From Shinella daejeonensis (GTDB lineage: Bacteria; Pseudomonadota; Alphaproteobacteria; Rhizobiales; Rhizobiaceae): a stretch of DNA of 64,000 bases. Numbering within the stretch: the first letter of the stretch is position 1; each line of letters begins with the position of its first letter. The notes beneath the pieces are model-generated. The model ran no database searches. It saw nothing but the letters and a program-made list of their open reading frames with translations, and was not told the origin of the DNA. The stretch is from the NCBI RefSeq assembly GCF_024281235.1, contig NZ_JAHWXY010000003.1:62001-126000 (forward strand). The letters are read 5' to 3'. Shown piece after piece: positions 1 to 9,260 of the stretch. A program made the translations under genes and the position numbers.

Positions 1-484
1 AGGTGACCGGGCGGCCCGGCGAACGCCGCCGGCCGCGAAAACGAACCCATCCCGCCTCCATCAACACGTCGAGCGTGCCCCTGGAGGTCTGTACGCCGCG
101 AATGTCCTCGATCTCGGCGCGGGTCACCGGTTGGTGATAGGCGATGATCGACAGCACCTCCAGCGCGGCGCGCGACAATTTGCGCACCTCCTTCTCGTCC
201 GTGCGGATGACGAAGGAAAGATCGGGCGCTGTGCGGAAGGCCCAATGGTCGTCCACCTGCACGAGATTGACGCCACGCCCGGCGTAAAGCCCCTTGAGCG
301 CCCGCATGACGTGGATCGGGTCGACCCCGCGCGGCAGCCGCTCCGCGATATAGGCGATGGAGACCGGGCCGGTGGATGCGAATACCAGCGCCTCGGCGAT
401 CCGCGCCGCCTCATGCAGCCGGCGCGGGTCGACCACCGTCGCCTCGCCGGCCCCGGCCGTGCCGTCGCCTTCCTGCTCAATCAC
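1..484 (-). CDS. scpB: Segregation and condensation protein B (3' part beyond window)
   Basis: ScpB is the winged-helix partner of ScpA in the SMC-ScpAB complex that compacts and segregates the chromosome. Reading leftward from a GTG at 482-484, the frame stays open to the window edge. It encodes an HEAARIAEALVFAS segment, a VDDHWAFRTAPDL segment and an ALEVLSIIAYHQPVTRAEIE helix, all typical of ScpB winged-helix domains. The start lies 8 nt inside the end of scpA, so the two are translationally coupled. The C-terminus lies outside the window. The GTG start is inferred from the overlap; no nearer ATG is in frame at the N-terminus. Confidence 0.9.
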   Translation of the reverse strand, partial: MIEQEGDGTAGAGEATVVDPRRLHEAARIAEALVFASTGPVSIAYIAERLPRGVDPIHVMRALKGLYAGRGVNLVQVDDHWAFRTAPDLSFVIRTDEKEVRKLSRAALEVLSIIAYHQPVTRAEIEDIRGVQTSRGTLDVLMEAGWVRFRGRRRSPGRPVT

Positions 485-1286
485 GCTCCTCGTCCTCCCG
501 TTCATCCGCGCGGGGACCGCGCCTGAGGTAGATCGGCTGGAAAACACCGTCCTGCCGCAGTTCGAGGCGCCCTTCCCGCACCAGTTCCAAAGTCGCGGCG
601 AAGGCGCTTGCAAGGGCGGTTGCGCGCTCCGCCGGATCGGCGAGATAGCGCAGCAGGAAGCTGTCGAGCGCCGTCCATTCCTGCTCATCCACCATCCCGA
701 CCAGGTTTGCGAGGATCGCGCGCGCGTCGGCCAGCGACCAGACCGTGCGCCTCTCGATCGTCACCTGCGTGATCGCCTGCCGCTGCCGCAACGCCGCATA
801 GGCGCTGACGAGATCGAACAGCGAGGCGTCGAGCGCCGTGCGACGCTCGACCGGGATATGCTCCGGCATGCCGCGCGGGAAGACGTCGCGTCCAAGCCGA
901 TTGCGATTGATGAGCCGCGTCGCCGCGTCGCGCATGGCTTCCAGCCGCTTCAGCCGGAATGCAAGGCTCGCCGCCATCTCCTCGCCCGACGGCCCCTCGT
1001 CCTTCGGCTGCCGGGGAATCAGCAGGCGCGACTTGAGATAGGCAAGCCAGGCCGCCATGACGAGATAGTCGGCGGCAAGTTCGATGCGGATGCGCCGCGC
1101 CCGCTCGATGAAAACCAGGTATTGTTCGGCGAGCGCCAGCACCGAGATGCGCGCCAGGTCGACCTTCTGCGTGCGCGCCAGATGCAGCAACAGATCGAGC
1201 GGCCCCTCGAAGCCGGCAAGGTCCACGACGAGGCTTTCCTCATGCAGCCCGCGCGTCTCCGCCGCGTCCTGCCAAAGCTCATCCAT
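477..1286 (-). CDS. scpA: Segregation and condensation protein A
   Basis: This is the kleisin subunit of the SMC-ScpAB condensin, which bridges SMC heads and binds ScpB. The 269-residue product has the kleisin N-terminal signature (FEGPLDLLLHLARTQKVDL), then ADYLVMAAWLAYLKSRLLIP, and a C-terminal helical region (FLLRYLADPAERATALASAFAATLELV). I chose the ATG at 1284-1286. An upstream TTG at 1338-1340 preceded by AGGACGAGGA would add 18 residues and cannot be excluded. It follows nagZ after about 170 bp and overlaps scpB, the usual rhizobial order nagZ-scpA-scpB. Confidence 0.93.
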   Translation of the reverse strand: MDELWQDAAETRGLHEESLVVDLAGFEGPLDLLLHLARTQKVDLARISVLALAEQYLVFIERARRIRIELAADYLVMAAWLAYLKSRLLIPRQPKDEGPSGEEMAASLAFRLKRLEAMRDAATRLINRNRLGRDVFPRGMPEHIPVERRTALDASLFDLVSAYAALRQRQAITQVTIERRTVWSLADARAILANLVGMVDEQEWTALDSFLLRYLADPAERATALASAFAATLELVREGRLELRQDGVFQPIYLRRGPRADEREDEERD

Positions 1287-1420
1287 CGGCGTCCCGGTGG
1301 CGCGCGATCCCGTTTGCAGCGTGGCTCCCGTTTCCTGCAATCCTCGTCCTTTCGGCGCCGTGCCTTTTTTATCCCCTGGAGCGCGGGAAACGCGCCCACC
1401 GACCCAGTTTTCCGCATTCT

Positions 1421-1459
1421 TAGGCGCCGAAACAATCCCGTTTCGGCTGGAAATGCTCT
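1421..1459. repeat. Inverted-repeat element at the nagZ 3' end
   Basis: An 8-bp perfect stem (GCCGAAAC at 1426-1433, GTTTCGGC at 1440-1447) with a 6-nt loop is followed by GGAAATGCTCTA, which contains the nagZ stop codon. The GCTGGAAATGCTCT end is shared with the tandem repeats at 27544-27703. It is probably a dispersed noncoding repeat and possibly also the nagZ 3' hairpin, although no T run follows. Confidence 0.5.
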
Positions 1460-2477
1460 AGGCCACCGCGACCAGCGCGCCGAATTCCTCGCGCAGCGCC
1501 TGCTCGTCCGCGTCATCCGGTGTCGGGAAGCCCGCCCGCACCGCATTGGCACGGCGCAGGCTGTCGCCGGCAAGCGGCGGCACGTTTTCCGTGACCGCGA
1601 TCATTTCCTCCATGATGCCATGGCAATGCAAGACGATATCGAGCCCGGCCGCAATAATTCCGCGCGCCCTCTCGGCGATATCGCCCCGCAGCGCGTTCAT
1701 CGAGACGTCATCCGACATCAGCAGCCCGTCGAAACCGATATGGCCGCGGATGATTTCCCGCACCACCTTCTGCGAGGTGGTCGCCGGACTGTCGGCATCG
1801 ACGGCGGTGAAGACGATATGCGCGGACATCGCCATCAACTCGTCGTTCATCCTGCGGAACGGCACGAAATCGCAGGCTTCCAGATCCGCGAGCGCGGCCG
1901 TGACGACGGGCAGATCGTGATGCGAATCGACCGTGGTGCGGCCATGGCCGGGCATATGCTTCATCACCGGCAGCAGTCCGCCGGCCTTCAGGCCTTCCGC
2001 CGCCGCCTTGCCCATCGCGGAGACGATATCCGCGTCCTGACCGTAGGCCCGATTGCCGATCACATCGTGGACGCCCGGGACGGCGACGTCGAGCACCGGC
2101 AGGCAATCGACATTCACGCCGAGACGCAGGAGGTCGAAGGCGTGCAGCCGCGACATCAGCCAGGCGGCGCGGAGCCCCTTTTCCGCATCCTCCCGCCAGA
2201 TCGCTCCAAGCGCCGCCGCATTCGGATATTGCGGCGCATGGGGCGGCCGGATGCGCTGTACGCGGCCGCCTTCCTGATCGATCAGGACGGGAATATCGCT
2301 GCCCGCGCCGACACAGTCGCGCATTTCGGCCGTCAGGTCGGCGATCTGCGCGGGTTCGCCGATATTGCGGCCGAACAGGATGAAGCCCCAGGGCCGCTCG
2401 TTGCGGAAGAAGGACTTCTCGTCCTGCGTGAGGGTCAGGCCCTTGCAGCCCGAGATAAAGGATTTCGATTCGCTCAT
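1458..2477 (-). CDS. nagZ: Beta-N-acetylhexosaminidase (GH3)
   Basis: NagZ removes N-acetylglucosamine from anhydromuropeptides in the cytoplasm during cell-wall recycling. The 339-residue product has the GH3 features ILFGRNI near residue 33, DQEGGRVQR near 68, the diagnostic KHMPGHG at 173-179 followed by DSHHDLP (catalytic dyad), and the nucleophile motif LLMSDDVSM. I chose the ATG at 2475-2477 because the family normally begins about 10 residues before the ISGCKGL segment; longer in-frame starts exist upstream. It lies between the SPOR gene, after a terminator, and scpA. Confidence 0.95.
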   Translation of the reverse strand: MSESKSFISGCKGLTLTQDEKSFFRNERPWGFILFGRNIGEPAQIADLTAEMRDCVGAGSDIPVLIDQEGGRVQRIRPPHAPQYPNAAALGAIWREDAEKGLRAAWLMSRLHAFDLLRLGVNVDCLPVLDVAVPGVHDVIGNRAYGQDADIVSAMGKAAAEGLKAGGLLPVMKHMPGHGRTTVDSHHDLPVVTAALADLEACDFVPFRRMNDELMAMSAHIVFTAVDADSPATTSQKVVREIIRGHIGFDGLLMSDDVSMNALRGDIAERARGIIAAGLDIVLHCHGIMEEMIAVTENVPPLAGDSLRRANAVRAGFPTPDDADEQALREEFGALVAVA

Positions 2478-2563
2478 GATCGGAATCATAGAGATTTGAC
2501 GGGAAAAGGCGATGGCGCGGCGGGGATCATATCTCCGCAAGGAGGCAAGAGCGATCGGCCTCG

Positions 2564-2596
2564 AAAGAACAAGGCGCGGGAGAGACCCCCCGCGCC
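2564..2596 (-). terminator. Intrinsic terminator after the SPOR gene
   Basis: On the minus strand GGCGCGGG and CCCGCGCC form a perfect 8-bp stem followed by TTGTTCTTT, 33 nt past the SPOR-protein stop. It separates the dgt-argS-SPOR transcript from nagZ-scpA-scpB. Confidence 0.75.
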
Positions 2597-2628
2597 TTTC
2601 CGAACCGAACCGCTGGTCCTTTGCGTTT

Positions 2629-5568
2629 TCAGCGGGTCACGAGGCAGCTTCCGCCAGCCCCCTTGTAGCGCTCGCAGAGCACATTGGCCTCCTCGCGCGA
2701 GCCGGCAGGAATGCGTACCCGATAATAGGTGCCCCGATTTGCGATCTCCGCCTTGCGGATATCCACGCCGCGGCCGCCGATAACGCCGGCATAGCGCGCC
2801 GAAAGCGTGTCGTAGCTCTTTTTCGCCTCCGCCTCGGAGGGCAGCGACGCGATCTGGATGACATAACCGCCCGGGTTGGCGACCGGCGGCTCCGGCTGCG
2901 CCGTGTCCGCCGGAGCGGCGGCGGCGGTCTCCGTGCCGGTAACATTGCCGCGCTGCGTCACCGTGCCGACGACATTGACCGGCTGGTCGGTGGGCCGGGT
3001 ATTGGGGATCGGCGCCCTGTCGCCGGAGGCGGCCGCGACGTCGTTCGCACCGATCGCAGTGGTCTGGACGGTGCGGACCGGCGCAATTTCGTCCGTGGAC
3101 GCAGGCTCGGCAAGCGTCGAACGCGGGGATGCGCCCTGCGCAGCCACCTGCATGTCACGCGGCGGCTCGTCTGCAGCGGCCTCGCCGCCATCCGCCAGTT
3201 GCGGCTCCTCGACCGGATCCTCGCGCGCCACCAGCGTGCCGTCCGGCTTGACGATCATCGTCTTCACCCTGCGCGGGGAAACCAGCGGCGACTGTTCCGC
3301 ATCCGTCCGCGACAGGGCCGTCTCCGGCTCATCGACACCCGGCAGCAGGCGCTCGTTGTCATCCGACGCCAAGGCCTCGAGATCGTCGGGGCCGTCGAAC
3401 GGCAGCGCCTCGGGAGAGAGCGTGCGCTGCACGACGTCGACCGGCACCTCGGTCGAGGTGACGAGTTGCTCCTGTTGCGGTGTCGCGTCGGAATCTCCGG
3501 CGACACGATCGTAGACGGCCTTGTCCTGATTGGGAACGGTCTTGCCGCCCCGTTCCTCCGGGACGATCTTGACGGGATCCTTGTCGGCGAGAATGACGCG
3601 CGGCTCGCCGGAACCGGACACCCCGCCGCCACCCGACATCAGCGCATAGACGCCGCCGCCGGCGAGAACCGCAAGCACCGCCACCGATGCGGCAAGCAAC
3701 AGTCCCCGGCGCGAACGGGGCTGATCCTCGGCATAGCCGTCACCGGTGTAATGCGTTCCCGGCTGGCCGGGGTCCACCGGAATGGCGGTGCGTTCCGGCT
3801 GGTTGAGAGAGCGGCGGAAATCCTCTTCCAGCGCCCGTTCGAAATCGTCGACTTCCGCAATGACCGGCGCGGTGGGACCCTCGGCGGCAGGCTCGGTTCC
3901 GGCGGCCTTCGGCGCTTCGGGTGCGGCGAAAAGCTGCGCCATCTCGGCATCGATGTCGAAATCGTAATCCGCGTCCTGAGCACGCGGCTTTTCCTTTTCG
4001 ATCACCGGAAGCTGCGGCACATCCAGATCCGTCACCGGCACCATGGTCTCATCGGTCTCGGCGATCATCGTCGGATCGAAGGGCAACTCCCCGTCACCGG
4101 CCTCCGGCTGCTGCGTCGGCGCCATATAGGCGGCAACGGGAACCGCCACGGCGGGTTCGCGCCGGACGACAGGCTCCGGCGTGTGAACCGCATCGGCTCG
4201 AACAGGTTCGGCCGGAACGGCCGCGGGCGCTTCGAGGTCGAATTCGATATCCGAAAGGTCGAGTTCGAAAGCGTCGATTTCGATTTCCGGCTCCGCAGCC
4301 GGAGCAAGCGGCGGCTGCATGGCCGTCCCGACCGTTTCAGGGGCGACCGACGCCGGCGCGGCGGCCGGCTCCTTCCGTTCGACAGACCGGTTGGCGACGG
4401 GCGTGGCGCGGCTGAAGATCGGAGACGCCGGCGGAGCATCGCGCGGCGCGGCGGGCTCTACAAGCAGCGGCGTGGCCACGGATTGCGGCCGGGCCTCGGG
4501 AACCGGATAACGTTCGACCTCGGCCAGCAGATCGTCCTCGACGGCGAGGCTTGCCGCGACCGGCGCCACGTCATAGGCCTGCTCGGCATGGAAGGAGGGA
4601 TCGCCCGCATCGTCGGCATCCTGCCAGCGCGCTTCGGCCTCGGCCATTTCGCGGGCATGGGCTTCCGGCGTATCGAAGGGCATTTCCTCCACGAACCTCG
4701 GCTCGGCCTTCGCGTAGCCGCTATCCGCGGCAAAAGGCGGAGCGGCCATCTCGGGCGACGACAAGACCTCCGGAACCGGTTCATAAGCGGCCGCCACCGG
4801 CCCGGCTTCCGCCAAAAGCGCCGGTTCGACAAAGTGAGCGGTGTCGGAAACTTCAAAATCGTCACCGATCGACAGCTCCAACTCGCGCTCCAGATCGACG
4901 TCCGGCGCGGAGAAGTCCGTCGCACCGTCCGGGGCTGCGGTCTCTGCGTCGACCGGCTGCAACCCGAGAAAAACAGGGGCTTCCTGCTGCGCCGGCTGGG
5001 CCTCGGGCGCGGGCTCGACGAAAGGCGCAGGCGTCTCCTGAACCGGCAGATCGAAAAGCGGCTCGGACCGGTTCCCGGTCTGAGGGGGCTCTTCCTGCCA
5101 GACGGCGTCGACCGATGGCGCGTCGTAAAGCGAAGCCTCGGCCTCATCGGCCAGAAGATCGCCTTCGAGGGAAGGATCGTCGTTTGCGCCGAAAACGGTC
5201 CCGGCGGGCTCGACGGCAGGAGCGGCCGGGGCCGCTTCCGGCCGAACCGGCACGGGATCGGCCAGTTCCGGCTCCGGCCACGAGGATACCGGCTCGGCCT
5301 GAGAAAGCTCGGGCTCCACAGGCTCCGCCGGAACGTGGCGGGGCGCATCGTAGAGATCGAATGCGCGCAACAATTCATCTTCGAGCGCCAGCACGGGGTT
5401 GCCCTGGCCTGCGACAGGCGCACCCGCCGCAACGGACGGATGGCGGACCACGGGCTGGACCGGAAGGACATCGTGGCCGACCAGCCGGGCAAGCTCACTC
5501 AGCGGATCATCGTCCGCAAGGATGCCCGCATTACCGGTTCCGCTTCGGGCGAAGTTCTTGTCTGCCAT
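2629..5568 (-). CDS. Large SPOR-domain membrane protein
   Basis: SPOR domains bind denuded septal peptidoglycan, so this 979-residue protein is probably a cell-division or envelope factor. Residues 1 to about 615 form a long, acidic, proline/alanine-rich, probably disordered cytoplasmic region with short recurring acidic motifs (ELDLSDIEFDLE, DVDLERELELSIGDDFEV, DDFERALEEDFRRSL). One transmembrane helix follows an RSRRG anchor near residues 618-640. Then comes a low-complexity periplasmic linker and a C-terminal SPOR domain (about 900-979: GGYVIQIASLPSEAEAKKSY ... YYRVRIPAGS). Start: ATG at 5566-5568 with GGAAG upstream; a GTG four codons earlier is the alternative. Position between argS and nagZ is the usual rhizobial one. 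The cytoplasmic part is much longer than in E. coli SPOR proteins. Confidence 0.88.
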   Translation of the reverse strand: MADKNFARSGTGNAGILADDDPLSELARLVGHDVLPVQPVVRHPSVAAGAPVAGQGNPVLALEDELLRAFDLYDAPRHVPAEPVEPELSQAEPVSSWPEPELADPVPVRPEAAPAAPAVEPAGTVFGANDDPSLEGDLLADEAEASLYDAPSVDAVWQEEPPQTGNRSEPLFDLPVQETPAPFVEPAPEAQPAQQEAPVFLGLQPVDAETAAPDGATDFSAPDVDLERELELSIGDDFEVSDTAHFVEPALLAEAGPVAAAYEPVPEVLSSPEMAAPPFAADSGYAKAEPRFVEEMPFDTPEAHAREMAEAEARWQDADDAGDPSFHAEQAYDVAPVAASLAVEDDLLAEVERYPVPEARPQSVATPLLVEPAAPRDAPPASPIFSRATPVANRSVERKEPAAAPASVAPETVGTAMQPPLAPAAEPEIEIDAFELDLSDIEFDLEAPAAVPAEPVRADAVHTPEPVVRREPAVAVPVAAYMAPTQQPEAGDGELPFDPTMIAETDETMVPVTDLDVPQLPVIEKEKPRAQDADYDFDIDAEMAQLFAAPEAPKAAGTEPAAEGPTAPVIAEVDDFERALEEDFRRSLNQPERTAIPVDPGQPGTHYTGDGYAEDQPRSRRGLLLAASVAVLAVLAGGGVYALMSGGGGVSGSGEPRVILADKDPVKIVPEERGGKTVPNQDKAVYDRVAGDSDATPQQEQLVTSTEVPVDVVQRTLSPEALPFDGPDDLEALASDDNERLLPGVDEPETALSRTDAEQSPLVSPRRVKTMIVKPDGTLVAREDPVEEPQLADGGEAAADEPPRDMQVAAQGASPRSTLAEPASTDEIAPVRTVQTTAIGANDVAAASGDRAPIPNTRPTDQPVNVVGTVTQRGNVTGTETAAAAPADTAQPEPPVANPGGYVIQIASLPSEAEAKKSYDTLSARYAGVIGGRGVDIRKAEIANRGTYYRVRIPAGSREEANVLCERYKGAGGSCLVTR

Positions 5569-5631
5569 ACTACTTCCCACTCACAGGCTAACATAGACGA
5601 GTTGCCAGCTTATTGTGGGCAAATGGTGACG

Positions 5632-7392
5632 TCAGCGCATTTCATCCGGGGCTGCGGTACCTGTAACCGACAGGCCCGACTTGAGAACGGAAGCGACAAC
5701 GTGCACCAGCCCGAGTCTGGCGATGGTCAATTCTCTATTTTTATCGTTAACAAACCGTAATTCCGGTTGTTCCTTGCCTTTGTTCCAGTGTCCGTGGAAA
5801 GCACCGGCAAGATCGTAGAGGTAGAATGCGATGCGATGCGGCTCCTGCGCCTGCGCCGCTGCTTCGATGACACGGGGATATTCTGCGAGCTTCGCAAGCA
5901 ACTGCAATTCACTCGGATCACCGATATTGTCACCGATTGCGCCGGCAAGATCGAGCGCATCGATGTCGAGATCCGGAAAGGCCTCCGCAGCCTGCCGGAA
6001 CACCGACATGCAACGCGCATGGGCATATTGCACGTAGAAGACCGGATTGTCCTTCGAGTGCTCGGTGACCTTGGCGAAATCGAAATCAAGCGGCTCGCTG
6101 CTCTTGCGATAGAGCATCATGAAGCGCACGGGATCGCGGCCGACTTCATCGACCACGTCGCGCAGCGTCACGAAATCTCCCGACCGCTTCGACATCTTCA
6201 CCGGTTCGCCGTCCCGGAACAGCTTCACCAGCTGGCAGAGGAGAACCGTAAGCTTGACCTTGCCTTCGGAAACGGCGCGGGCGAGCGCTTCCAGCCGCTT
6301 GACGTAGCCGCCGTGGTCGGCACCCAGCACATAGATCATCTCATCGAAGCCGCGCTCGAACTTGTCCTTGAAATAGGCGACGTCGGCGGCGAAATAGGTA
6401 TAGGAACCATCCGACTTGATCAGCGGACGGTCGATATCGTCGCCGACCTCCGTCGAGCGGAACAGCGTCTGCTCGCGATCCTCCCAGTCTTCGGGAAGCT
6501 GCCCCTTCGGCGGCGGCAGAACGCCCTTGTAGACATGCCCCTTGAAGGTCAGGTCGTTGATGGCCGTGCGGATCGTCGCGCCGTTGCCGGCGTGCAGGGA
6601 GCGCTCGGAGAAGAAGACGTCGTGGGTGACGTTGAGCGCGGCAAGATCCTCGCGAATCATCGCCATCATGGCATCGATGGCCTTGTCCTTGACGATGGGC
6701 AGCCACTGGGCTTCCGACATGCCCCGCAGGCTGGTGCCATATTCGTCGGCCAGCGCCTCGCCGACGGGAACCAGATAGTCACCGGGATAGAGTCCTGAAG
6801 GGATATCGCCCACCGTCTCGCCCAGCGCCTCGCGATAGCGCAGGAAGACAGACCGCGCCAGAACGTCGATCTGCGAGCCGGCATCGTTGATGTAATATTC
6901 CTTCGTGACCGCATAGCCGGCGAAGGCGAGCAGGTTGGCGAGCGCGTCGCCCACCACGGCGCCGCGGCAATGGCCGACGTGCATGGGCCCGGTCGGATTG
7001 GCCGAGACATATTCGACATTGACCTTGCGGCCGGCGCCAAGGGTGCTGCGGCCGTAATCAGTCCCGGCCTTCACCATCGTGGCAAGCAGCCGCCGCCAAT
7101 AGCCGACAGAGAGACGCACGTTGATGAAGCCCGGCCCCGCAACCCCGACCTCGGCGATCTCCGGATCCCGGCCAAGTTCGGCGACCACGAGATCGGCAAG
7201 CGCGCGCGGGTTGAGACCGAGCGGCTTGGCAAGAACCATCGCGGCATTGGTCGCGACATCGCCATGACTTGCGTCACGCGGCGGCTCGACGCTGATGCGC
7301 GAGAAGTCAAGATCTCCGCGTTTCTCACGTACGACTTCAAGCCGTTCGAGTACACCTTTGATCCTGCTATCGAAATCTGTAAAAAGGTTCAT
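5632..7392 (-). CDS. argS: Arginyl-tRNA synthetase
   Basis: Class I aminoacyl-tRNA synthetase that charges tRNA-Arg. The 586-residue product has the [11 protein letters not shown] signature (HVGH at 138-141), the [12 protein letters not shown] loop, and the C-terminal DALR anticodon-binding domain ([12 protein letters not shown]). The N-terminal tRNA-binding Add1 domain carries [13 protein letters not shown]. Start: ATG at 7390-7392, giving the MNLFTDF beginning usual in rhizobia; two in-frame starts lie just upstream. It follows dgt by 68 bp and precedes the SPOR gene by 63 bp, so the three are probably one transcript. Confidence 0.97.
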   Translation of the reverse strand: MNLFTDFDSRIKGVLERLEVVREKRGDLDFSRISVEPPRDASHGDVATNAAMVLAKPLGLNPRALADLVVAELGRDPEIAEVGVAGPGFINVRLSVGYWRRLLATMVKAGTDYGRSTLGAGRKVNVEYVSANPTGPMHVGHCRGAVVGDALANLLAFAGYAVTKEYYINDAGSQIDVLARSVFLRYREALGETVGDIPSGLYPGDYLVPVGEALADEYGTSLRGMSEAQWLPIVKDKAIDAMMAMIREDLAALNVTHDVFFSERSLHAGNGATIRTAINDLTFKGHVYKGVLPPPKGQLPEDWEDREQTLFRSTEVGDDIDRPLIKSDGSYTYFAADVAYFKDKFERGFDEMIYVLGADHGGYVKRLEALARAVSEGKVKLTVLLCQLVKLFRDGEPVKMSKRSGDFVTLRDVVDEVGRDPVRFMMLYRKSSEPLDFDFAKVTEHSKDNPVFYVQYAHARCMSVFRQAAEAFPDLDIDALDLAGAIGDNIGDPSELQLLAKLAEYPRVIEAAAQAQEPHRIAFYLYDLAGAFHGHWNKGKEQPELRFVNDKNRELTIARLGLVHVVASVLKSGLSVTGTAAPDEMR

Positions 7393-7460
7393 ATCATCCA
7401 TCCGCTCGCGGCCGGAGACCTTCATGGCATCCGCGCGTAGAAGTTCGGGTCGGCGGCTGA

Positions 7461-8678
7461 CTATCGTAATTCGGGGGTATGGTCAAACAGACGCCGATGG
7501 GTATCGACCGCGTAATTATCGGTCATTCCGGCAAGGTAATCGCCGACATGGCGTGCACGCGCCGATTCCGGCATGCTGGAAATCCGGTCCACCCAGTAGT
7601 GGCCTCGCATGAGCTGCGGATCGTCCATATAGGCGTGATAAAGGTCGGTAACGATCGACGCGGCATTGGCGCGCACGCGCATCACCTCGGGATGACGATA
7701 GATCCGCGAGAACAGCATTTTCTTGATCTGCCGGTCGGTCACCGCCATCTCCTTCGAGAAGGTCGCAAGCGTGCGTCCGGCACGGCGCACGTCATGAACC
7801 GTTTCCGGCCGCACCTCCTCGATGGCCCGCTGGGCATAAGCAATGACATCCTCGACCATGGCGGTGATCTGCCGGCGCATAATCTCATGCGTGAAGCGCG
7901 GCGCCTCGAGGCCCGGATAGCGCGCCCGCACCTCGCCCATCAGGCCGGCGAGGAAAGGCACCTCCTCCAGCATTTCGAAGGTGAGGTAGCCCGAACGCAG
8001 GCCGTCGTCGATGTCATGGGTATTATAGGCGATGTCGTCGGCGATCGCCGCCACCTGCGCCTCCAGGCTGGCGAAGCTCGACAGTTCGAGATCGTGCAGC
8101 GCGCAATAATCGAGAATCGGCTGCGGTACGAGCCCGCGCGTCCCCTCGCCCGTCGGAGAAAGCAGCGGACCGTTGTGCTTGACGAGCCCCTCCAGGCTTT
8201 CCCAGGTGAGGTTGAGGCCATCGAAGTCGGCGTAGCGCCGCTCCAGCTTGGTGACGATGCGCAACGACTGCGCATTGTGATCGAAACCGCCGAAGGGCTC
8301 CAGCACCTCGTGCAGGGCGTCTTCGCCGGTATGACCGAAAGGCGTATGGCCGAAATCATGCACCAGCGCCACGCCTTCCGCCAGATCCTCGTCGAGCTTC
8401 AGGGCGCGCGCGAGCGCCCGGGCGATCTGCGCGACCTCGATCGTATGGGTCAGGCGCGTGCGGTAGTGATCGCCGTCGGCGGCGATGAAGACCTGGGTCT
8501 TGTGCTTGAGCCGGCGAAAGGCGGTGGTATGGACGATGCGGTCGCGATCGCGCTGGAAGTCGGAACGGGTGGGGCTTGCCCTCTCGGCGACGAGCCGCCC
8601 CCGGCTCGCCCAGGGGTCCGATGCGAAGGACGCCCGCTGGCCGGCGCCGAAGCCAAGGGCGTAAAGGTCGACTGTCAT
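7461..8678 (-). CDS. dgt: Deoxyguanosinetriphosphate triphosphohydrolase-like protein
   Basis: HD-domain dNTPase that hydrolyses dGTP (and probably other dNTPs) to deoxynucleoside and triphosphate, controlling nucleotide pools. The 405-residue product has [11 protein letters not shown] (residues 54-64), RLTHTIEV (His78), and [12 protein letters not shown] with His107-Asp108, the metal-binding HD motif. The length fits the type 2 bacterial dGTPase-like family rather than E. coli Dgt. It is first in a minus-strand run with argS and is divergent from erpA across a 216-bp intergenic region. Confidence 0.93.
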   Translation of the reverse strand: MTVDLYALGFGAGQRASFASDPWASRGRLVAERASPTRSDFQRDRDRIVHTTAFRRLKHKTQVFIAADGDHYRTRLTHTIEVAQIARALARALKLDEDLAEGVALVHDFGHTPFGHTGEDALHEVLEPFGGFDHNAQSLRIVTKLERRYADFDGLNLTWESLEGLVKHNGPLLSPTGEGTRGLVPQPILDYCALHDLELSSFASLEAQVAAIADDIAYNTHDIDDGLRSGYLTFEMLEEVPFLAGLMGEVRARYPGLEAPRFTHEIMRRQITAMVEDVIAYAQRAIEEVRPETVHDVRRAGRTLATFSKEMAVTDRQIKKMLFSRIYRHPEVMRVRANAASIVTDLYHAYMDDPQLMRGHYWVDRISSMPESARARHVGDYLAGMTDNYAVDTHRRLFDHTPELR

Positions 8679-8894
8679 TCGTTCACCGCATTCGCGCCGC
8701 CCATTGACGCGGCCTTGATGCCTTCATACCTATAGTGTGCACAGCGACAAGGCCGGCGGCAAGGAAAACGGAAAACCACAACGCCTTCATCGGTTTATGG
8801 AGGCATTTCCGCAGCCGGCCGGTCGAGAGCGGGCGGTATTGCGCCCGGTGCGTCCAGATGATTCTCTCCGGGCCGGTCCCGGAAGGAGGCAGGT
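8679..8894. promoter_or_regulatory. Divergent dgt / erpA intergenic region
   Basis: A 216-bp gap between divergent genes must hold both promoters. On the plus strand TTGACG near 8704-8709 is followed by a CTATAGTGT stretch near 8731, but the spacing to TATAGT is about 21 nt, longer than the ideal 17. The erpA ribosome-binding site AAGGAGG ends about 5 nt before the ATG. Confidence 0.35.
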
Positions 8895-9227
8895 ATGAGC
8901 AACACGACGATCTCCATCTCCGACGCGGCCGCCCGCCGCATCACCGCTATTCTCGGCGCCTCGCCGGAAAAGCAGGCGTTGCGCGTATCCGTCGAGGGTG
9001 GCGGCTGCTCCGGCTTTTCCTACAAATTCGATCTGGTCGAAGACCAGCAGGATGACGACCTCGTGCTGGAGAAAGGTCAGGCCAAGGTGCTGATCGACCA
9101 GCTTTCCCTCGTCTATATGGACGGCTCGGAGATCGACTTCGTCGACAACCTGCTCGGCCAGTCCTTCCAGATCCGCAATCCCAATGCGATCGCCAATTGC
9201 GGCTGCGGCACCAGCTTCTCGATCTGA
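8895..9227 (+). CDS. erpA: Iron-sulfur cluster insertion protein, A-type carrier
   Basis: A-type carrier (HesB/IscA family) that delivers Fe-S clusters to apoproteins. The 110-residue product has the three conserved cysteines: Cys38 in GGGCSGFSY, and Cys102 and Cys104 in NCGCGTSF. A strong AAGGAGG site precedes the ATG. It lies 33 bp upstream of xthA in the same direction, so co-transcription is likely. The ErpA rather than IscA assignment is based on the stand-alone position away from isc/suf genes and is less certain than the family. Confidence 0.9.
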   Translation: MSNTTISISDAAARRITAILGASPEKQALRVSVEGGGCSGFSYKFDLVEDQQDDDLVLEKGQAKVLIDQLSLVYMDGSEIDFVDNLLGQSFQIRNPNAIANCGCGTSFSI

Positions 9228-9260
9228 TCCGCGGACGAAGACACGAAATACGGAAATGCC

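Noticed and set aside
357-2783. Long open frame on the plus strand through scpA and nagZ
   Set aside because: Antisense to genes with clear family motifs; such frames arise from strong GC bias at third positions.
2512-5760. Very long plus-strand open frame opposite the SPOR gene
   Set aside because: Low-complexity arginine-rich translation, no domain, and the opposite strand has a SPOR domain, TM helix and correct operon position.
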